A stretch of DNA of 64,000 nucleotides from an uncultured Lachnospiraceae bacterium (GCA_947630025.1 CANRFZ010000008.1:62001-126000); one strand, 5' to 3'. Positions 7,841-17,026 are shown, numbered from the stretch's first letter. Notes: generated by a model from the sequence alone, not told the origin. A program made the numbers and translations.

Positions 7841-8761
7841 CTAATTTCTCGGTCCCAAAAACTTGTTCCCATTCAAATGTATCATATGCTCCGGCAATTC
7901 AGCAATCCATACTTCTGTCTCCCAAGCCAATGTTTCTGAAAACTTCTTATATGTCTTGAAATCCAGAAAAGCCGTAACAAAAATCTTTCCGGCCGTAACA
8001 CCCTTTGTCATTTCTGCTATTTCAAGAATCCGCTTCGGGTCCATTGGCCCTACGGAAGTAACCGATTCTACAAAATAAATCCAGTTTTTATCCGCCCGAT
8101 GCAAAACGACATCCGGCATCTTATCATGTAAAGTAATTTCAAATCCCAATTCCGTCAGCTTATCAACATTCTTTACCAAGTCTTTTTCAGTCGTATCACC
8201 GACATACAGGCATTCCGAATTTGGTGCAAATCTCGGCGCAAATTCTTCAATAATTGCTTTCTGCAGTTCATTGTGTTTCCCTGCTGAAAATTTGAAATCC
8301 GCCCCATTGATCTTCACTGGCATCATTGTCATTTTCTTTTTAGAAGCATAAATGTCAACCAACTTATCATGATACATAAGGAAACGGTTCAACGAGCCCT
8401 GCCATTCTGTAGATTGAAATGTTTTCAGTATTTTCAGTGTTTCTTCCGTAAGCCGGTATCTATAATTTGGGCTATTTGTTGCCTTTCCATTATCCTCCAC
8501 CAAAGCAGCGGTTCGAAATCTATGTAACGCCTGCTTACGAAACGTTTCCCGACTGTTTTCTGCATAAGTAGTCCCATAAAAAGCATTAGAAAACTGAATG
8601 ATATCATGGATACGTATCCACTCGTTACTTGCTTCCTCCCATGACATATCCGGTTTCATATCTGCCATCGCCAACAGTACATAACAACATATATCCGCCT
8701 GCTGCGCTTTTGGCATCCCCACCATCTTCAGAAACTCTCGTGCTTCTTCAACTTTACCCAC
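7841..8761 (-). CDS. Type II restriction endonuclease, BsuBI/PstI family
   Basis: The 306-residue protein has an N-terminal helical/HTH-like half and a C-terminal nuclease half. The catalytic-type segment is MPDVVL at about 215-220, then WIYFVESVTSVGPMDPKR. This matches the PD...E-V-T-S-x-GP signature of the BsuBI/PstI family, which cuts CTGCAG. The start codon is GTG at 8761 behind GGAGGG, overlapping the methyltransferase stop by 8 bp, as expected for a coupled restriction-modification pair. CTGCAG specificity is inferred from the family. CTGCAG occurs repeatedly in this window (for example at 4201 and 5410), so the host is not depleted of it. Confidence 0.88.
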   Translation of the reverse strand: MGKVEEAREFLKMVGMPKAQQADICCYVLLAMADMKPDMSWEEASNEWIRIHDIIQFSNAFYGTTYAENSRETFRKQALHRFRTAALVEDNGKATNSPNYRYRLTEETLKILKTFQSTEWQGSLNRFLMYHDKLVDIYASKKKMTMMPVKINGADFKFSAGKHNELQKAIIEEFAPRFAPNSECLYVGDTTEKDLVKNVDKLTELGFEITLHDKMPDVVLHRADKNWIYFVESVTSVGPMDPKRILEIAEMTKGVTAGKIFVTAFLDFKTYKKFSETLAWETEVWIAELPEHMIHLNGNKFLGPRN

Positions 8762-10241
8762 AGTATCCCTCCAAAATCGAATTACAGTTTTTCTCCGACA
8801 GATCTTTTGATTTCATTAACTTTCTTCCCATTTCCTGTATACTTTCCATATCCGGCACAGGCATAGAATTTACCTCCGTAGAGTTTACCTGTGTGGAGCC
8901 GTTCAAAATTCGGTAATACTCATCATATAATGTAGAATTAAAAAGCACATATAAGCCATATACCAGACACTCTGACATTTCTCCCAAAAGCCCATCAATA
9001 AAATTTATTTTATTCTGTGTACTAATTTTCGTATACTGTGGATAATTCTTCGCCAAATAAATTCCGCATTGTAATCTCCGTGGTTCTTCCTTGGCAGTAA
9101 ATCTCTTCACAAATAAATAGTTTTTATTATCCTGCATAAGTCCACGCTGATCTGTTACTACATACTCATTTTCTTTCTGAATAGGGAACTGCACCCTGCC
9201 TTGTTTTATGTGCTGCGAATAAAATAAAGGAATTGCACCTGCTTCTTCCTTATCACGAAGAATATTCCGATTCCGGAAATCTACAGTTAATCCCGTTTTC
9301 ATTTTGACACCAATTTCAGGCAATGTTTTATTAAACTTATGTAGCTGTTTCAATACCGCTATTTCTTCATCATCTGTTACCAGATACACATAATAATCTT
9401 CACCGGACACAACAAGGTCATATGGTGCGGTCAAGAAAGTTAATTCATTAAAATCTTTGTTTGACTTCGATGACGTAATTTTTACTCGTGCTGGATTTAC
9501 ATATGTTTTCCGAACTTTTATAATCATAGTTTCCTGTAACACATCTTCCTTGTCAAAAACTTTATTCCGACTTACAAATAAGTGAATATGTTCCAATTTC
9601 CCTTCTGTCAGAAAATACTGACGAAACCGTTTGAAATACGCTCCCGAGGTCCATGAACGAGGAATAATATAAACCATTTCCCCATCATCTTTTAAATTAA
9701 AAAGTCCCATAGCCGCAAAAATAAAGTACATATTCGGCGCACCATAACAAACTTCCGGCATAGCTATTGCTGCCGGCGCGTCTTTCGCTATTTTCATATA
9801 AGGTGGATTCCCAATTACATAATCATATTTCATTGGATCAGGATTCCCGCCTATCATACAGTTAAAATCTAAATATTGACTTGTAATATAATTTTCTGTC
9901 TGAATATTATATTTAACTATTTTACTTGAATGATTTCTGCAATACTCCAAATTATTCTTCAAAAGTCCCAGAACATTAGCATCATTCTCATAACAAGTCA
10001 ATTCTATTTCTTTTACTGTGTCAAATCCCTCTATCCATTCAATAAAAGCACATGACAATATGCCAGACCCCGCACCGGCATCCAAAACCGTTACACTTTT
10101 CTTATTGGTCGGTATTTCATACAAACTTGTCATAAACTTTGCAGTTTCCATACTTGTAAAAAACTGTCCATATTTTTTACGCTCTTTTTTTGGCATACTA
10201 TCTATATATAAATTTGTGAGTTCAATAATCTTTTCCAGCAT
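8754..10241 (-). CDS. N6-adenine DNA methyltransferase of the BsuBI/PstI-type system
   Basis: The 495-residue methyltransferase should protect host DNA from the adjacent nuclease by methylating adenine with S-adenosylmethionine. Visible motifs are motif X-like YGQFFTS (24-30), SAM-binding DAGAGSG (54-60) and catalytic NPPY (145-148). A long C-terminal target-recognition region resembles Eco57I/M.BsuBI-type enzymes. It is the upstream gene of the pair, so methylation would precede restriction. Codon use is A+T-rich like the rest of the island. Start is ATG 10241 with GGTGAG upstream. Confidence 0.9.
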   Translation of the reverse strand: MLEKIIELTNLYIDSMPKKERKKYGQFFTSMETAKFMTSLYEIPTNKKSVTVLDAGAGSGILSCAFIEWIEGFDTVKEIELTCYENDANVLGLLKNNLEYCRNHSSKIVKYNIQTENYITSQYLDFNCMIGGNPDPMKYDYVIGNPPYMKIAKDAPAAIAMPEVCYGAPNMYFIFAAMGLFNLKDDGEMVYIIPRSWTSGAYFKRFRQYFLTEGKLEHIHLFVSRNKVFDKEDVLQETMIIKVRKTYVNPARVKITSSKSNKDFNELTFLTAPYDLVVSGEDYYVYLVTDDEEIAVLKQLHKFNKTLPEIGVKMKTGLTVDFRNRNILRDKEEAGAIPLFYSQHIKQGRVQFPIQKENEYVVTDQRGLMQDNKNYLFVKRFTAKEEPRRLQCGIYLAKNYPQYTKISTQNKINFIDGLLGEMSECLVYGLYVLFNSTLYDEYYRILNGSTQVNSTEVNSMPVPDMESIQEMGRKLMKSKDLSEKNCNSILEGYCG

Positions 10242-10292
10242 TTTATCTCACCCCATATCCATCTATGTATATCAATCAAATTCAATGATATT

Positions 10293-10556
10293 TTAATGTA
10301 ATGATTCTTCACAGTAAATATCCTCAGTACTATTTATACTGTCATTATATATAGGACAGGTAATATAGTCTTTTAGCAAATTGTCTGATTCCATAGTCGT
10401 ATGCTTTCCTATAAATCCTATTGTATAATCTTCTTCTTTGGATTCTTTATATAATATTATCCATGTGTCAAATATGTTATCAAGCTGGCTCCTGTCTTGA
10501 ATTTTCATGCCTACATATATGTCTGACAAATTATACATTTTCTTTGATGTTGTCAT
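10293..10556 (-). CDS. Conserved small hypothetical protein
   Basis: The 87-residue acidic protein starts MTTSKKMYNLSDIYVGM behind GGGAG with 8-bp spacing; the frame is open further upstream, but no better site exists there. It has no signal peptide or helix-turn-helix. The pattern LYVGMKI...SQL.NI.DTWIIL...IGFIGK and CPIYNDS resembles small Firmicutes proteins of unknown function that I have seen annotated only as hypothetical. It lies 51 bp upstream of the methyltransferase. A controller (C) protein role is conceivable by position, but no HTH is visible. Confidence 0.6.
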   Translation of the reverse strand: MTTSKKMYNLSDIYVGMKIQDRSQLDNIFDTWIILYKESKEEDYTIGFIGKHTTMESDNLLKDYITCPIYNDSINSTEDIYCEESLH

Positions 10557-10661
10557 AATATATGCTCCCTTCAAAGAATAAATTGATACTTTCGGTTCAC
10601 TTATATTATATCTCAACGACATATAAAATACAAACAAAGTTATGATTTTTCATTTGGAAGC

Positions 10662-10703
10662 ACAAAAAAGGCAATCCATATCTTCCGGACTGCCTCTTTT
10701 TTC
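10662..10703. terminator. Bidirectional terminator
   Basis: AAAAAAGGCA pairs with TGCCTCTTTTTT around a 16-nt loop, with T-runs on both strands. It separates the restriction-modification transcript from the Rpn-like remnant. Confidence 0.7.
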
Positions 10704-10809
10704 TTGGTTATTCTACAAACCTGAAATGCCGTACTGCCATTGATAAGCTAACTTCCAACCCTTCCATGCGCCTTTACGCTATTATTTTGATATTAAATTG
10801 TTTTTCCAA

Positions 10810-11400
10810 TTATGCTAACTGCATAACCTCAGCTTCAATCTCCTTTAATTCATCAAAAGATAATGCCGGAACATAATCCGCAATATCTTCCAATGACATT
10901 TTACCTTTTTTTATCATTCTTTCGGCTATTTCTCTGTCTTTCTTGTGAGCAATTTTATCCGTAAGAGTATTTTCCATATCTTTCCAATATGTTTTCATAA
11001 TCTGCTCATTATCAAATAAACTCATCATAATCGTTACAACCTCCATTTCTCTGTTCATCAGATATTCTTTTAGGACATTTCTATCCTTGCAAATGCGGAT
11101 CGTTTCTCTGACTGTCCGCTCTGTCATTCCATATAGCTTTCTCTGTTCGTCAAAAACCTTACAGAAAAGAATGTATTGATTGATAATATCCTCTGTGTCG
11201 CTCTCATAAATAACTTTTGCTTTTACCTCAATATCTATATCAGCACCGCTGAAAAATTCTTCCGAGATTTTTATAAATCTGCAGCAACGGATGTTTAGCC
11301 TTTCTCCAACTGCATCTTCATTATACTGAAAAGCGCCCGGATTTACAATAAAATTCATATTAAATTTATAAGATAAGAAGCAAATCATGCCTCCGTGCAA
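10810..11400 (-). pseudogene. Rpn-family PD-(D/E)XK nuclease/transposase, N-terminally truncated
   Basis: The C-terminal two thirds match Rpn recombination-promoting nuclease/putative transposase proteins: YILFCKVFDEQRKLYG, then TIRICKDRNVLKEYL, REMEVVTIMMSLFD, and a helical tail ending in a KKGKMSLEDIADYV-type segment. The expected N-terminal PD-(D/E)XK catalytic domain is missing. The first 40 residues do not fit the family and the only starts are weak (TTG at 11400). It is read as a decayed gene in the island. Confidence 0.65.
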
Positions 11401-11533
11401 GTCATAGAAAATTTCCCTCCCACATGGGGAACAAATTTATTACTTTATTAAGTAATGAGCAAAATACAACAGGCAGCGGGAAAATAGACTGATCCACCGC
11501 CCATGGTAAATAGTTTGTTGTTATTTCGCCTTG

Positions 11534-11902
11534 CTAGGCTCCATAATAATGCTGAATGGCATGAGCAACATATTCCGAGCAGCCTTTTCCGAACTGGTGA
11601 TCGGTTACTACTGCAAGTTTTTCGCCCTGCAAATATTCTTTTGCCAAATCAAGCAGGAGATTTCTTGCATTATCAAGTGCAAACATTGTTTTGTAATTCT
11701 CTGCAAGCATTTCAACGGCGGAATGTGCCATATCCGTATTACCTGCTTCTTTTGCAGCCATAAACTGTTGATAGATTTTTGCATTTTCCTCTTGCTCATC
11801 AAGGCTTTCTTTGGACATACATTCCAAAGTATGGTCTGCCACTTTCTGTACTTCTTCGTTGCTAAATGCTCCAAAACTCAAAATTATAACAATGATAAAC
11901 AA
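11534..11902 (-). CDS. TipAS-like effector-domain protein, probably truncated
   Basis: The product of up to 122 residues is helical and ends GKGCSEYVAHAIQHYYGA, which resembles the last helix of TipAS antibiotic-binding domains. The preceding LLLDLAKEYLQGEKL and EMLAENYKTMF also fit. The usual N-terminal MerR HTH is missing. The first codons (MFIIVIILSFG from a TTG) look like junction sequence. It begins 9 bp after the MATE stop codon and is much richer in A+T than MATE, so the right island boundary probably falls here. It may be a remnant or a stand-alone drug-binding protein. Confidence 0.4.
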   Translation of the reverse strand: MFIIVIILSFGAFSNEEVQKVADHTLECMSKESLDEQEENAKIYQQFMAAKEAGNTDMAHSAVEMLAENYKTMFALDNARNLLLDLAKEYLQGEKLAVVTDHQFGKGCSEYVAHAIQHYYGA

Positions 11903-11911
11903 ATCCCTCCC

Positions 11912-13237
11912 TCACGCTTTCAGCCGGTTCATCCACCCGCGGCGCTCGAAAACGACTAGGGAAACGGCGAGGCGGATGCACTCCTCCAGCGACAGGGTGA
12001 AATAGACCATCGGGATGGGCCAGCCGAACACGAACGCCGCAAGAAGCCCCAGCGGAACGCCGAAAAGCCAAGTGCCCATCAGGTCGATGACCATAACGTA
12101 TGTTGTTTTTCCGCCGCTGCGCAGGATGCCGCTGCCGATTATCATGTTCAGCACCTTGAACGGCATAACCGCGGCGTAAGCGGTGAGGATCTGCACCGTC
12201 AGTTCCCGGATTCCGGCCTCCACGTTGAAAATGCGCACATACCAAGGGCTGATGCAGAGAATGACCACCGAAAGCGGAAGGGCCGACGCCAAGCCGTAAA
12301 ACAGAAGTTTTTTCGCCTCCCGGTAAGCGTTCTCCCTGTCCCCGTCGCCGAGGCGTTTGCCGATGAGGATCGCCGCGGCCTGACTCAGGCCGCACAGGGC
12401 GCCTATCGCCAAAGACTGTACGGGGTTAGTCAGCGTCATGGCGGCGCAGGCATCAGTGCCCAGATGCCCATAAATGCCCGCGTACACGTTTTCGCCCAGA
12501 ACCCACATAAATTCACTGACCAGAAGCGGCAGCAGCATGGAGAGATACTGTTTCCAGTCAAAGGGGCCTGCCGCAGCGTTCTCCGCCCGCTCATGGTATT
12601 TCGCGTACATTCCGAGAATCATTATGAAATAGACGAGCTGCGAGAGCAGCGTCGCCAGCGCCGCTCCCGTGACGCCGAGGGCCGGCGCGCCCAGCCGTCC
12701 GAAGATCAATATCCAGTTGAGGGCGGTGTTGACCGCCGCCGACGCGATTCCGGCGTAGAGCGGCAGGGACGCCTTTTCCCTGCACCGCAGGTACGTGGAC
12801 AGTATGGTGACTCCCGCCGCCGGGAGGAAAGTGCCGGAGACGATCGACAGATACCGCCCCGCCGTTTCCACGGTCGCGCGGTCTCCGATATAAAGGCTCA
12901 TGATCCGCTCCGGAACGGCGATGCCGGCCACCATGAACAACGCGGCGAGGAGGAAGCATACCCGCAGATTAAAGGTCATGCTGCGGCGCGTTTCGGCGGC
13001 ATTTTTCTGCCCCATATACTGAGAGATCATGATGCCCGTCACGGCGCCCACGGCGGACACGACGACTTGAAATATTCCCGTGAATTTTCCCGCCAGTCCG
13101 ACGGCGGCCACCTCCACGGCACCGAGCTGGCCGATCATGACCTGATCCACCACGCCGAAGGATGCCTGCAGCATGGATTGGAGCGCCACCGGCACGGCCA
13201 GAACAATGACATTTCGCAAAAAAGTTTCCCGTTTCAT
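11912..13237 (-). CDS. MATE family multidrug/sodium antiporter
   Basis: The 441-residue integral membrane protein has about 12 hydrophobic segments in two related halves. It starts MKRETFLRNVIVLAVPVALQ, followed by the family's first-helix pattern SFGVVDQVMIGQLG, and the second half contains SEFMWVLGENVYAGIYGHLG. MATE transporters export cationic drugs or metabolites using Na+ or H+ gradients. It is G+C-rich like the chromosome. The LacI-type regulator 174 bp upstream on the same strand is a candidate regulator, by position only. Start is ATG 13237. Confidence 0.92.
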   Translation of the reverse strand: MKRETFLRNVIVLAVPVALQSMLQASFGVVDQVMIGQLGAVEVAAVGLAGKFTGIFQVVVSAVGAVTGIMISQYMGQKNAAETRRSMTFNLRVCFLLAALFMVAGIAVPERIMSLYIGDRATVETAGRYLSIVSGTFLPAAGVTILSTYLRCREKASLPLYAGIASAAVNTALNWILIFGRLGAPALGVTGAALATLLSQLVYFIMILGMYAKYHERAENAAAGPFDWKQYLSMLLPLLVSEFMWVLGENVYAGIYGHLGTDACAAMTLTNPVQSLAIGALCGLSQAAAILIGKRLGDGDRENAYREAKKLLFYGLASALPLSVVILCISPWYVRIFNVEAGIRELTVQILTAYAAVMPFKVLNMIIGSGILRSGGKTTYVMVIDLMGTWLFGVPLGLLAAFVFGWPIPMVYFTLSLEECIRLAVSLVVFERRGWMNRLKA

Positions 13238-13411
13238 TTGATACCCCTTTCCGGATCGTTTTCATTCGTTGCCGCATCATACAAAAGTCTCCCGGCAGTT
13301 CAACTATAAACTGACGAGAGACCTCTTTTCAAACCTTAAATCCGTAAGTAAAACCAAAAATGAAACGCCCTTTTTGTGGAAAATGACAACAGGCTGCCGC
13401 AGGCAGTCCGC

Positions 13412-14410
13412 TCAGCGGCTGCCGGTGCTTTCCCGGACGACTAACGACGTGGAAAGGGTGATAACCGATTCCGCCGGCTCACCGGCCCGCATCTTGGCAA
13501 TTGCGTCCAGCGCCGCCCTCGCGCGTTCCGCGTTGTCCTGCCGGACAGAGGTCAGGGCCGGGTAGACCATTTGACAGAGGGGTGTATCGTCAAATCCGGC
13601 GACGGAGATTTCGCCCGGTATCTCGACACCGCTGCTTTGCAGAAAATGGATGAGATCCACGGCATAGTAATCCGATACGGCAAAAACGGCGGAGAAGCTC
13701 CTGATCTCCGGCAGTTTCTCCCGGTAGAAAGCCGTCCGCTCCGCTTTGTTAATCGGAATCTTCATAAACGCCGCGCCGCTGCCGAAGCCTTCGCAAAAGC
13801 CCTCCCAGCGCTCCCAATCCATGTCGATCTCATTATCGGACAGGCACAGGGCGCGCCGGTGCCCGCAGAGCCGGAAATACTCTCCCACCTGAAATCCTCC
13901 GCGGCGGTCGTCAATATTCACGGCACAGACGCGCTCCGCTATGGCGCCGCAGGCATCATAGACCGCAAAGGGTACGCGGACATTTTCCCGCAGATGTCCG
14001 TAGTCCGCATGACAAAAGCCGATCAGCACCAGCCCTTCCAGATTCCACATGGTAGCGAACGAAACGATCTCATCGAGGCTGTCTGCGGTTTTGACGATCA
14101 TCTGCAGTCCGCGCCCGGCGGTCTCGGCGCTCAGGGCGTTGAGCGCCGAGGCGATAAACGCATCCTCCAAGACGTGGGCCTCATATTTCTCGTGGGAATT
14201 GATGACCACGCCCACGATTTTCGCCGGATTCTCCGCCAGCAGCACCTCCGCCGCCCGGGGCAGATACCCCCGCTCCTCCAGAGCGCGCCGCACTCTGGCA
14301 GCCGTCCGCTCCGACACCATCCCTGTCTTGCCGTGGAGCACATACGACACCGCCGCCGTGCTGAGCCCCAGCTCCGAAGCAATATCCGAAAGCCGTACTT
14401 TTTCTTCCAT
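13412..14410 (-). CDS. LacI-family transcriptional regulator
   Basis: The 332-residue protein has an N-terminal LacI HTH (VRLSDIASELGLSTAAVSYVL, then the hinge helix with ALEERGYLP) and a periplasmic-binding-like effector domain. Conserved segments include IVGVVINSHE, a GLVLIGFC loop and the late ISVAGFDDTPLCQMVYPALTSV. Start is ATG 14410, preceded by GGAGGTGCGGC. The region upstream is a 42-bp tandem duplication containing GATCC-N-GGATC dyads that could be an autoregulatory operator. The effector (probably a sugar) is unknown. Confidence 0.9.
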   Translation of the reverse strand: MEEKVRLSDIASELGLSTAAVSYVLHGKTGMVSERTAARVRRALEERGYLPRAAEVLLAENPAKIVGVVINSHEKYEAHVLEDAFIASALNALSAETAGRGLQMIVKTADSLDEIVSFATMWNLEGLVLIGFCHADYGHLRENVRVPFAVYDACGAIAERVCAVNIDDRRGGFQVGEYFRLCGHRRALCLSDNEIDMDWERWEGFCEGFGSGAAFMKIPINKAERTAFYREKLPEIRSFSAVFAVSDYYAVDLIHFLQSSGVEIPGEISVAGFDDTPLCQMVYPALTSVRQDNAERARAALDAIAKMRAGEPAESVITLSTSLVVRESTGSR

Positions 14411-14492
14411 GCCGCACCTCCGATCCACGCCGGGATCACTTCCTATATCAATGCCGCACCTCCGATCCACGCTGGGATCGCTTCCTATATCA
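14409..14492. repeat. 42-bp tandem repeat at the LacI-type gene start
   Basis: Two head-to-tail copies (14409-14450 and 14451-14492) differ at two positions. Each holds the ribosome site GGAGGTGCGGC and a GATCC/GGATC dyad. The duplication therefore doubles both the possible operator and the ribosome binding site. Confidence 0.85.
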
Positions 14493-14526
14493 ATGATTTT
14501 TGCCCGGCATCCGCACCCCTGCATCT

Positions 14527-16188
14527 CTAACCCGGTATCCGCAGCACCTGTCCGATGCGCAGCATATCACCCGTCAGGCCGTTCAGCCGCCGGATCTCGT
14601 CTACCGTCGTTCCGTACCGCCGCGCCAGCAGCCACAGTGTGTCGCCGGACCGTACCGTATAGGTGAAATATCCGTCATCCGGTTCCGCCGGAGGCCGGAT
14701 GCCTTGGATGCCCAGATATACGTCATAGAGCGCCTGCCATGTGGCCGGCCCCACGATGCCGTCCGGATTGAGGGACTGCGCCTGCTGGAAGGCGACCACC
14801 GCGCGTCTCGTGTCCGCGCCGAAGATGCCGTCCTGCGCCACGCCCCAGAAGCCGGGATAATATTCGGAAACCAGATTTAACAGATACTGCAGCGTCAGCA
14901 CATCGTTGCCCCGGGAGCCCTGCCGCAGCACCGCCGAGGGCGGAACGGTTCCTATTCCCAGCGACGTCCCCTCACTGTCCAGCTCCGCCAGTCTGGTCAC
15001 CGCCGTATAGATCCGGGACAGTTGGTACCATGTGGCCTTGCCGACGACGCCGTCCGCGCTCAGGTTGAAAATGCTCTGGAACTTGCGTACCGCCTCTCTG
15101 GTGGAAGCGCCGAACACGCCGTCCGGATCGGTGATCGCCGGGATGCCCGGATAGTTGCGCCGTATCCGGTTCAGGTACGTCTGCACCGTCTGTACGTCCA
15201 GCCCCGCGCTGCCGACGCGCAGCGGCGTGCCGGGATAGGAGCCCGCCGTATCCGCCACCGCCTGCGCCTGCGCGATCTCGATATCGTCCGGGTAGTAGGC
15301 GCGCAGAATCTCAATCGGCGTGTACCCCTGATTGGCCAGCGTGACCGTGCCCCACTGGGACAGTCCCGTGCAGGTCACGGTCGTTCCGTTGCAAAAAGCG
15401 GTGAAATAGGGCGCGTACTGTCCCGCGCGCCTGATATAATGGTCAAAGATTTCATCTACGATTTTGTTGATGGATTCGTAGGTCGCCCGGCCATAGACAA
15501 AAGCCTGATCGTAGGCGGTGCTCCCCGTAATGTCAAAGTCATAGCCCTGCCCTCTGTACCACTCCGTATAGATGCGGTTCAGCGCAAAAGTGATGATGGC
15601 ATAGATATTGGCCCGCAGCGCCGCATCCGGCCAAGTCGGGTAGATTTCGCTGCTGGCCGCGTTTTTGACATAATCGGGAAAAGAGACGCGGACGTTGGCC
15701 GCCGGAGACGAGGGGCTTCCCAGATGCACGGTGATCGTCTTGGGGATCACCACCTGCCGCAGCACGATGGGCGCGATGGCAGGCCCCTGCTGCTGCCCTG
15801 ATCCGCCGTGCGCCACTGCGGGTTCTTCCGATGCAATCGTCTCCACGCCGCCCTCACGCGGCTGCATGGCCTGCAGCGGAATGAGCTGCATCGGCAGCAC
15901 CGCCGTCTCGCCCTCATAGATGGGGATGCCCTCCGCCAGCAGGGGTTCAAATCCTTCCGCCTGCGCGTACACCTGATAGCTGACGTAGGGTGTTCCCACG
16001 TAGCCGGGATTTCTGGACAACGAGGCGTCCACCGTCTCCAGCGACACGAGCGGCGTCTCTCCGTTTTCGTTGGTGGTCATACTGTACAGTCTGCGCCCCT
16101 GATCGTCCATCACCCGCACCCGCACGCCGGCGACCGGACGGGCGCCGTTGGCGATCCACGCCTGTACCGTCAAATAGCCAATAGCCAT
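14527..16188 (-). CDS. SpoIID-like cell-wall protein with two peptidoglycan-binding domains and LysM
   Basis: The 553-residue protein has an N-terminal beta-sandwich (residues about 3-95, like carboxypeptidase-regulatory or SpaA folds). A SpoIID/LytB-like core of about 170-310 follows (FPDYVKNAASSEIYPTW, ALNRIYTEWYRGQGYDF, TGLSQWG). After it come two PG_binding_1 domains (about 330-395 and 430-492, each with a DGVFG or DGIFG turn) and a C-terminal LysM (YTVRSGDTLWLLARRYGTT, ending LRIGQVLRIPG). SpoIID itself is a lytic transglycosylase of engulfment. No signal peptide is seen, so secretion or forespore location is unclear. A shorter paralogue lies at 39155-40420. Confidence 0.85.
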   Translation of the reverse strand: MAIGYLTVQAWIANGARPVAGVRVRVMDDQGRRLYSMTTNENGETPLVSLETVDASLSRNPGYVGTPYVSYQVYAQAEGFEPLLAEGIPIYEGETAVLPMQLIPLQAMQPREGGVETIASEEPAVAHGGSGQQQGPAIAPIVLRQVVIPKTITVHLGSPSSPAANVRVSFPDYVKNAASSEIYPTWPDAALRANIYAIITFALNRIYTEWYRGQGYDFDITGSTAYDQAFVYGRATYESINKIVDEIFDHYIRRAGQYAPYFTAFCNGTTVTCTGLSQWGTVTLANQGYTPIEILRAYYPDDIEIAQAQAVADTAGSYPGTPLRVGSAGLDVQTVQTYLNRIRRNYPGIPAITDPDGVFGASTREAVRKFQSIFNLSADGVVGKATWYQLSRIYTAVTRLAELDSEGTSLGIGTVPPSAVLRQGSRGNDVLTLQYLLNLVSEYYPGFWGVAQDGIFGADTRRAVVAFQQAQSLNPDGIVGPATWQALYDVYLGIQGIRPPAEPDDGYFTYTVRSGDTLWLLARRYGTTVDEIRRLNGLTGDMLRIGQVLRIPG

Positions 16189-16288
16189 AACAATCTATTC
16201 TCCTTTTCCCCGGTCATTGTGAAACTTTAGTTCCACAATCCGCGATATGTTCTATTATATGAACCTTCGGGAAAAAGGTCTCTCGCCG

Positions 16289-17026
16289 CTATAGTCCGGC
16301 AGGCTGCCGCTTCGCTTTCTGCTCTTTAAAATACTGCACCGCGCTCTGGCAGACCTGCGCGTACAGGGCGCGGTTGATCGAAATCCTGCTGCCGTTGCGC
16401 ATCTCGATCCACGATCGGGTGATGCGGCGGATCTTGTCCAGCCGGCACAGATACGCCTTGTGGCATCTGACAAATCCCGCTCCCAGTCTTTGCTCCAGCA
16501 CGGCGATGTCGTCCGTTGACTCCACCTGAAACGTGCTGGTGCCGTAAGGACAGAATTCGATTCTGCTGCCGCTTCCCACCGCCTCGATATACATGATCCT
16601 GTCCGCCGCGATTTTTAACAGGCCCTCCTTCGTCCTCGCCAGCAGATATCTCTCGCGGACGCTTTCCAGAAGCGCCCGGTCCATGCAGCGTGCGATATCG
16701 TCCCGGCCCGCGCCGGCAGGCAGCACATGGACGGCCTCCTCCGCGCTCCTGCCGTTCTCCCCGCCGCCCGTGATGCGCACCGCCGCCAGATCCTCGTTCC
16801 GCTCCCGGAGCAGTCTGACCATGTCGCCGACGCTGGCTTTTTGCGCGGGGATGTTCCAGAACAGCATCGCGTAGTTCTGCTCCTTCACCCATTCCAGCAG
16901 AAAATGTTCCATGCCTTCAAACACGATAACGTCCGTGTGAATATTTTTGTCCTCGCTCCATGCGCGTATCCCCTGCTTTAAAACGGCGGGACGTATCTGT
17001 TCGTCGCCAATAATCGCTAATTTCAT
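16289..17026 (-). CDS. LytTR-family DNA-binding regulator with degenerate receiver
   Basis: The 245-residue protein has an N-terminal receiver-like fold and a C-terminal LytTR DNA-binding domain (IMYIEAVGSGSRIEF, then VRCHKAYLCRLDKIRRI and NGSRISINRALYAQV). At the position where receivers carry the phosphorylated aspartate, the sequence reads AMLFWNIP with Asn58. Acidic pocket residues near the start are reduced (IIGDEQ). It may therefore work without phosphorylation. It sits 102 bp downstream of the amidase, whose promoter region carries an 11-bp direct-repeat array (18061-18126). LytTR proteins bind direct repeats, so the amidase is a plausible target. Confidence 0.87.
   Translation of the reverse strand: MKLAIIGDEQIRPAVLKQGIRAWSEDKNIHTDVIVFEGMEHFLLEWVKEQNYAMLFWNIPAQKASVGDMVRLLRERNEDLAAVRITGGGENGRSAEEAVHVLPAGAGRDDIARCMDRALLESVRERYLLARTKEGLLKIAADRIMYIEAVGSGSRIEFCPYGTSTFQVESTDDIAVLEQRLGAGFVRCHKAYLCRLDKIRRITRSWIEMRNGSRISINRALYAQVCQSAVQYFKEQKAKRQPAGL

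Larger units (their letters stand above)
5440..11905. mobile_element. A+T-rich defence island
   Basis: Base composition changes abruptly from G+C-rich to A+T-rich near 5440 and back near 11905, visible by eye in codon third positions. All complete genes inside are defence-type (HEPN, DUF262, restriction enzyme, methyltransferase) or small hypotheticals, and both edges hold gene fragments. No integrase, tRNA or clear terminal repeats were seen, so the transfer mechanism is unknown. Confidence 0.7.

Noticed and set aside
10293-10556. Controller (C) protein for the restriction-modification system
   Set aside because: Position and size fit, but there is no helix-turn-helix pattern in the sequence.
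5440-11905. Prophage or integrative element with integrase
   Set aside because: No integrase, phage structural gene, tRNA target or long terminal repeat was found; only composition and gene content support transfer.
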